From the NCBI GenBank assembly GCA_964402115.1, contig CAYOBW010000231.1, positions 1 through 11,239 on the forward strand: a stretch of DNA of 11,239 nucleotides, given 5' to 3'. The stretch comes from CAYOBW01 sp964402115 (GTDB taxonomy: Bacteria > Verrucomicrobiota > Kiritimatiellia > UBA8416 > CAYOBW01). The notes below the pieces were generated by a model. It saw only the letters and a list, made by a program, of their open reading frames with translations, did not search any database and was not told the origin of the DNA. A program made the translations under genes and the position numbers. Positions within the stretch are counted from its first letter, which is position 1; each line of letters starts with the position of its first letter. Of the stretch, positions 6,872 to 11,239 are shown piece after piece.

Positions 6872-8995
6872 ATGATTCTGCTGGACCTCATACATAACAT
6901 CGCTCTGCTGGCTGCTCTGGCGGCCGCCTGTCAAGTCATCGAGGCCCGGTGGCGCATGCAGCGGCGCACGAGCCGGATCCTCTACGGTCTCCTGTTCGGT
7001 GCGGTGGGTTTGGTGGGCATGGTGACCCCGGTCCGGCTCCTGCCCGGGGTCATCTTCGACGGGCGCTCGATCGTGCTGAGCTTGGGCGGCGCTTTTGGCG
7101 GGCCGGTTGTGGCTCTCGTTTCCGCGCTCATGTGCGGGGCCTATCGGCTGTGGCTGGGCGGCGCGGGGACGGCCATGGGGCTGAGCGTGATCGTTGAATC
7201 CGCCGCGCTTGGCGTCGCCTTTCACTACTGGCGGAAAAGGGCCGCCCGCCCCATCGGCCTGCTGGAGCTCTGGGGCTTCGGCCTGCTGGTGCATGGGGTC
7301 ATGCTGGGGCTGATGTGGCTGCTGCCCGGGGGCGCGCGCCATGAGGTCTGGCGCCAGCTGGGCCTTGCGATCATCGGTGTCTATCCGATCGCGACGATGC
7401 TCATCGCCCGGCTCTTCCTGGACTACGAGAAACAGAGGACTGACCGCACGGCGCTCCAGGAAAGCGAGGACAAGTTCAAGACCTTCTTCGAGCGCTCCAA
7501 TGTCGGCACGTCCATGACCCGGCTGACGGGGGAAGTGCAGGTCAACCAGGCCCTCTGCGAAATGCTGGGATATTCGCAGGCTGAGCTCGAGCACCGGACC
7601 TGGCAATCGATGACGCATCCGGAGGACGTGGAACTGACTCAGCGGTTCATCGACACGCTGCACGCCGGCAAACAGGATTCAGCGCGGTTCACTAAGCGGT
7701 TTCTCCGTAAGGATGGTTCGGTGGTTTGGGTGGATCTCAGCTCAACCCTGCGCCGGGACGCAGCCGGCCTGCCCCTGTACTTGATGACGGCCATGGTCGA
7801 CATCACCGATCACAGGCGGGCGGAAGAAGAGAAGGCCCGGCTGCAGGCGCAGCTCGTGCAGGCCCAGAAGCTGGAGTCGGTGGGCCGCCTGGCGGGCGGC
7901 GTGGCGCATGACTTCAACAACATGCTCATGGGCATCCTGAACTACGCCGAGATGTGCCGGGACAGGGTGGGGCCGGATCATCCCATTCGCGAGTGGCTCA
8001 CGGAGATTACCCTGGACGCCGAGCGCTCCGCCAATCTCACCCGGCAGCTCCTCGCCTTCGCCCGCAAGCAGATCATCGCGCCCGAAGTGCTCGATATCAA
8101 CGACGCCATCACGAATATGCTCAATCTCCTGCGGCGCCTGATGGGCGAGGATATCGCCGTCGACTGGCGGCCGGGCGCCCATGTCCGGCACGTGAAGATG
8201 GACCCTGGCCAGATCGATCAGATCCTGGCGAACCTGTGCATCAACGCCCGCGACGCCATCGGCGGAGTAGGTTCGGTCACTATCGAGACCAGCAACGTCA
8301 CGCTCGACCACGCCGACACGTCCGCGAATGCGGATGCGCTTCCCGGCAGCTTCGTGCTGCTGACGGTCACCGACAGCGGTTGCGGCATGGAGCGTGAGAC
8401 GCGTGAACACATTTTCGAACCGTTCTTCACCACCAAGGGCGTGGGCAAAGGCACCGGCCTGGGCCTGGCCACTGTGTACGGCATTGTCAGGCAGAACAGC
8501 GGCTTCATCGATGTCGACAGCGAGCCCGGCAAAGGCACGACCTTCAGGGTCTACCTGCCCCGCTTCGTTCCCGCGGAAGCCGTGCAGGCGGGCGCCGAAG
8601 CGCCGGCGGAGCCTCCCCGGGGCGCAGAGACGGTCCTGCTGGTCGAAGACGAGAAGTCCGTCCGTCTTGCCACGCGCCTATTCCTCGAAGATCTCGGCTA
8701 CAACCTGCTGGTCGCGGAGCATCCGGAGGAAGCCCTGCGCCTGGCCTCGCAGCATGCCGGCACGATCCACCTCCTGATCACCGACGTGATCATGCCCGGC
8801 ATGAGCGGCCGCGATCTGGCCAACCGGCTGTCGACGCTGCGCCCGGCGCTCAAGCTGCTCTTCATTTCCGGCTTTACGGCCGACGTCATCGCCCAGCGGG
8901 GCATCCTGGACGACGGCGTGAGCTTCCTGCCCAAGCCCTTCGGCCGCAACCAGCTCGCGCGAAAAGTGCGCGAGGTGTTGGACGTGGGCGGTTGA
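6872..8995 (+). CDS. Hybrid sensor histidine kinase (5TMR-LYT, PAS, HK, receiver)
   Basis: A 707-residue inner-membrane signalling protein. Residues about 1-185 form a 5TMR-LYT sensor with several hydrophobic helices and the signature FDGRSIVLSLGGAFGGPVVA (62-81), as in LytS-type kinases. A PAS domain (about 195-312) has the FKTFFERSNVG start and ends VDITDHRRAEEE. The HisKA region holds phosphoacceptor His346 in AGGVAHDFNN. The HATPase domain shows the N-box (ILANLCINARDAI, 451-463), G1 DSGCGM (501-506), F-box FEPFF (515-519) and G2 GKGTGLGL (525-532). A C-terminal receiver (about 586-704) has acidic Glu592/Asp593, phosphoacceptor Asp638 (LITDVIMPGMSG), Ser666 and Lys688. All catalytic residues are present, so it should autophosphorylate and pass phosphate to its own receiver. 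No DNA-binding output domain or downstream response regulator is seen. AGAGGGG 7 nt upstream supports the start. The ligand is unknown; the divergent glycosidase operon is a possible but unproven target. Confidence 0.93.
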   Translation: MILLDLIHNIALLAALAAACQVIEARWRMQRRTSRILYGLLFGAVGLVGMVTPVRLLPGVIFDGRSIVLSLGGAFGGPVVALVSALMCGAYRLWLGGAGTAMGLSVIVESAALGVAFHYWRKRAARPIGLLELWGFGLLVHGVMLGLMWLLPGGARHEVWRQLGLAIIGVYPIATMLIARLFLDYEKQRTDRTALQESEDKFKTFFERSNVGTSMTRLTGEVQVNQALCEMLGYSQAELEHRTWQSMTHPEDVELTQRFIDTLHAGKQDSARFTKRFLRKDGSVVWVDLSSTLRRDAAGLPLYLMTAMVDITDHRRAEEEKARLQAQLVQAQKLESVGRLAGGVAHDFNNMLMGILNYAEMCRDRVGPDHPIREWLTEITLDAERSANLTRQLLAFARKQIIAPEVLDINDAITNMLNLLRRLMGEDIAVDWRPGAHVRHVKMDPGQIDQILANLCINARDAIGGVGSVTIETSNVTLDHADTSANADALPGSFVLLTVTDSGCGMERETREHIFEPFFTTKGVGKGTGLGLATVYGIVRQNSGFIDVDSEPGKGTTFRVYLPRFVPAEAVQAGAEAPAEPPRGAETVLLVEDEKSVRLATRLFLEDLGYNLLVAEHPEEALRLASQHAGTIHLLITDVIMPGMSGRDLANRLSTLRPALKLLFISGFTADVIAQRGILDDGVSFLPKPFGRNQLARKVREVLDVGG

Positions 8996-9280
8996 CCCGC
9001 TCCTGTCGTTGTCCGTGCTGCCGCGCACGTAGGTCTTGCCGGCACGCTCGCAGGCGCACCGCGCCAGTCCCCGTCGTCCGTCCTGGCCGGGTGCGATTGT
9101 ACTTCGTTGCCATCACACCTGTTCTGGTCCGGCGAATATCCCAGCAGTTCTCATTATGCGGCGTGACACGGGGGGAAGCGGGTGGATTGAGGGCGGAGGA
9201 GCGCCTGTAGAAGGGGTGGGCGAAAAAGATTTCAGAAAAGTTCTGGACTCAGTTTCGTTGTTCGGGTATAGCCGGTTCTC
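8996..9280. other. Kinase-to-IS intergenic region, probable left IS end
   Basis: These 285 bp contain no gene I can support. The left end of the mobile element should lie here. The stretch around 9140-9175 (CAGCAGTTCTCATTATGC), a local drop in GC, is a candidate, but the matching right terminal repeat is outside the window, so the boundary cannot be fixed. Short open frames here lack homology I recognise. Confidence 0.45.
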
Positions 9281-10156
9281 GTGAAGGCGGAACAGGTCAT
9301 TCAAGGGCGACGGTTGAGCGCGGCGGACCTCGGGCTGGTACGGGACTGGCTGGCGAGGGAGCCGGGGTGGAACCGCAGCCGGTTGTCGCGAGAGTTGTGC
9401 GCACGCTGGAACTGGCGCAACGGGGCTGGGCGGCTGAAGGACATGGCGTGCCGCACGTTGCTGCTGAAGTTGGAGCGGCGCGGGCAGCTTCGGCTGCCGG
9501 CCCGGCAGCGGCCCAGTCCCAATGGCTTGCGCAATAGCCGGACGCAGGAGGTGCCCTGTGACCGCACGCCCATCGAGGGGGCGCTGAGCGATTTGCAGCC
9601 ACTGCGGCTCGAGGCGCTGGGAGAAGGTCACCCGGATCAGAGGTTGTTCCGCTTTCTGCTGCAACGGCATCACTATCTGGGCCTGCGCAACTGCGTGGGC
9701 GAGAACCTCAAGTACCTGGCTCGCGACCGGCACGGCCGCCCCTTGGCGTGCCTGTTGTTCGGCGCGGCGGCCTGGAAGGCCAAAGCCCGCGACGCCTGGA
9801 TCGGCTGGACGCCGGAACAACGCGAGCGCACGTTGCCACTTCTGGCCAACAATACGCGTTTTCTGGTCCTGCCCTGGGTGCGCGTGCCGCATCTGGCCAG
9901 TCACGTGCTGGGGCGTGTGGTCCATCGGCTCCACGCCGATTGGCAAGGGAAATACGGACAGGGCATCGAGTTGCTGGAAACCTTCGTGGATCGCGAGCGG
10001 TTCCGGGGAACTTGTTATCGGGCCGCGGGCTGGCTGCCGGTGGGCGCCACGGCCGGCCGCAGCCGCAACGACCGCGATCAGACGCTCGCGGTGCCGGTCA
10101 AGGACATCTACCTGCGACCGCTTTCCCCCGACTTCCGCCGGAGGCTCTGCGCATGA
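9281..10156 (+). CDS. DUF4338 / DruA-like protein, transposase-associated
   Basis: A 291-residue protein. Residues about 10-75 look like a helical DNA-binding-type N-terminus (GLVRDWLAREPGWNRSRLSR, then a basic LERRGQLRLP). The C-terminal DUF4338 core (about 115-285) shows a characteristic run of conserved blocks: HHYLG (130-134), FGAAAWKAKARDAWIGW (160-176), NNTRFLVLPWV (190-200), LLETFVD (231-237), GTCYRAAGW (243-251) and GRSRNDR (259-265). DruA is the hallmark protein of Druantia anti-phage systems, and its biochemical role is not established to my knowledge. No druB-E-like genes are seen here. Instead the stop overlaps the transposase start (ATGA, 10153-10156), implying coupled translation and a role in the mobile element. 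The start is GTG 9281 with no strong ribosome binding site; no earlier in-frame ATG is evident. Confidence 0.85.
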   Translation: MKAEQVIQGRRLSAADLGLVRDWLAREPGWNRSRLSRELCARWNWRNGAGRLKDMACRTLLLKLERRGQLRLPARQRPSPNGLRNSRTQEVPCDRTPIEGALSDLQPLRLEALGEGHPDQRLFRFLLQRHHYLGLRNCVGENLKYLARDRHGRPLACLLFGAAAWKAKARDAWIGWTPEQRERTLPLLANNTRFLVLPWVRVPHLASHVLGRVVHRLHADWQGKYGQGIELLETFVDRERFRGTCYRAAGWLPVGATAGRSRNDRDQTLAVPVKDIYLRPLSPDFRRRLCA

Positions 10157-11239
10157 GCCTGCGGGGCTTTGACCAACTCATCGGCCTCATCCGCCAACGC
10201 TTGGGGGCGTTTCACGACCGGCGCACGGGCAAGAACAAGAAGTACACGATGGAGGATATCGCGCTGAGCGCCTTCGCGGTCTTCTACACCCAGTGCCCTT
10301 CGTTCCTGGCCGCTCAGAAGGCCATGCAGGAAAACAAGGGGCAGAGCAATGCGCAAACCCTCTTCCAGATCGAGAAAATCCCCTCCGACAATCATGTCCG
10401 CGACACGCTCGACGAGGTTCCGCCGGAGGCCCTCTACCCGATCTACGACGAGATCTTTGAGGGGCTGCGCGACCAAGGGGTGCTGGGGGCCTTCCAGACG
10501 CTGGGAGGCACGACGCCGATCGCCCTGGATGGCACCTGGTACTTCTCATCCCAGAACCTCTCTTGCGACCAATGCACAAAGATCGAACACAGCAACGGCA
10601 CGATCACCTATTATCACAGTGCGATCACTCCGGTCATCGTCGCCCCCGGTCAGCGCCACGCCATCGCCCTGCGGCCGGAGTTCATCGCCCCTCAGGACGG
10701 CCACGATAAACAGGACTGCGAGACCGCCGCCGCCAAGCGTTGGCTGGACAAGGAGGCCGCGCGCTACCTGGCGGGCCTGAACCACAACGTCACGTATCTG
10801 GGCGACGACCTCTACGCCCATCAGCCGTTCTGCCGCCGCGTCCTGCTGCAACGCTCCCACTTCATCTTCACCTGCAAGCCCGATTCGCACACACACCTCT
10901 ACCAGTGGATCGGACGCCTGGAGCAAGGTGGCGAACTGCGCACCGTCACGATGCGGGTCAAGGACGCCAAGGGCCACTGGGAAGAGCACGCCTATCGCTA
11001 CGCCAACGGTGTTCCGCTGGTCGAGGGAGAAGGCGCACTCAAGGTCAACTGGTGCGAGGTGACCATCGCCGGCAAGCACCGCAAGAGTCCGTACCACAAT
11101 GCCTGGGTGACGGACTGGAAAATCGACGACGCTAACGTTGCCGGCATCGTCGCCACGGGGCGTTGCCGGTGGAAAATCGAGAACGAAAACAACAACACCC
11201 TCAAAACCAAGGGCTACAACCTGGAGCACAACTTCGGCC
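10153..11239 (+). CDS. DDE transposase (IS4/ISNCY-like), 3' truncated by window edge
   Basis: The ATG at 10153 lies within the DruA-like stop, and the frame stays open for 362 codons to the window end. The N-terminal part (about 1-115) is helical and includes SDNHVRDTLDEVP. The catalytic RNase H-like domain shows the DDE acids: Asp126 in ALDGTWYF, Asp218 in YLGDDLYAH, and Glu343 in RCRWKIENENNNTLK followed by KGYNLEHNFG. The last block resembles the IS4-superfamily arrangement around the final Glu. The typical length suggests only a few dozen residues are missing, so the gene is probably intact beyond the edge. The product would catalyse cut-and-paste movement of its element in the cytoplasm. 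The IS group is assigned from motif memory, so the exact family is uncertain. Confidence 0.88.
   Translation, partial: MSLRGFDQLIGLIRQRLGAFHDRRTGKNKKYTMEDIALSAFAVFYTQCPSFLAAQKAMQENKGQSNAQTLFQIEKIPSDNHVRDTLDEVPPEALYPIYDEIFEGLRDQGVLGAFQTLGGTTPIALDGTWYFSSQNLSCDQCTKIEHSNGTITYYHSAITPVIVAPGQRHAIALRPEFIAPQDGHDKQDCETAAAKRWLDKEAARYLAGLNHNVTYLGDDLYAHQPFCRRVLLQRSHFIFTCKPDSHTHLYQWIGRLEQGGELRTVTMRVKDAKGHWEEHAYRYANGVPLVEGEGALKVNWCEVTIAGKHRKSPYHNAWVTDWKIDDANVAGIVATGRCRWKIENENNNTLKTKGYNLEHNFG

Larger units (their letters stand above)
9281..11239 (+). mobile_element. Two-gene insertion-sequence-like element (DruA-like + DDE transposase), partial
   Basis: A DUF4338/DruA-like gene and a DDE transposase gene run in the same direction with an ATGA overlap, as expected of co-translated IS genes. 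The element continues past the right edge. The left end must lie upstream of 9281 and was not resolved. Terminal inverted repeats and target-site duplication cannot be checked from this window. Confidence 0.7.

Noticed and set aside
6476..7663. Upstream extension of the first glycosidase frame to 7663
   Set aside because: The extension runs antisense through the histidine kinase and adds residues before an obvious signal peptide. The strong GGGAGG site fixes the start at 6475.
9036..9284. Small plus-strand open frame before the DruA-like gene
   Set aside because: It has no ribosome binding site and no recognisable domain, and it spans the likely IS left end.
9281..11239. A Druantia anti-phage defence operon
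   Set aside because: Only the DruA-like core is present. No helicase (DruE-like) or other Druantia components are seen, and its partner is a transposase.

Overview
This 11.2 kb window is bacterial and GC-rich. It has no rRNA, tRNA or CRISPR array. Four things suggest a large-genome environmental bacterium, perhaps of the Planctomycetes-Verrucomicrobia-Kiritimatiellae group or a similar phylum: a long REP-type inverted repeat, a pair of secreted six-hairpin glycosidases, a 5TMR-LYT hybrid histidine kinase, and a DruA-like protein paired with a transposase. This placement is inferred from gene types and composition, not from a marker gene.

Layout. Positions 1-661 hold a decayed VapBC toxin-antitoxin locus. 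A 97-bp inverted repeat lies directly against the last codons of a VapB-like antitoxin, and the VapC PIN-domain toxin that follows carries a frameshift. Positions 802-1287 (+) encode a small secreted NTF2-like protein. It converges on, and overlaps by 11 bp, a two-domain PPK2 polyphosphate:AMP phosphotransferase (1277-2779, -). Positions 2908-6475 (-) form a two-gene operon of exported (alpha/alpha)6-barrel glycosidases 22 bp apart. The first gene (5051-6475) is intact. The second (2908-5028) is split by one in-frame amber codon at 4273-4275. A divergent intergenic region of about 400 bp with clustered palindromes separates this operon from a membrane hybrid histidine kinase (6872-8995, +).

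The right end (about 9.1 kb to the window edge) is the left part of an insertion-sequence-like element. It has a DUF4338/DruA-like gene (9281-10156) coupled by an ATGA overlap to a DDE transposase (10153 to beyond the edge).

How the genes may work together. The glycosidase pair probably processes an oligosaccharide outside the cytoplasm. The divergent kinase could sense a related signal, but nothing in the sequence proves this. The polyphosphate enzyme regenerates ADP from AMP and is functionally independent. The left and right ends look like genomic flux: a dead TA module beside a repeat, and a two-gene mobile element. The most interesting lead is the DruA-like protein encoded as a coupled partner of a transposase, away from any visible Druantia defence operon.
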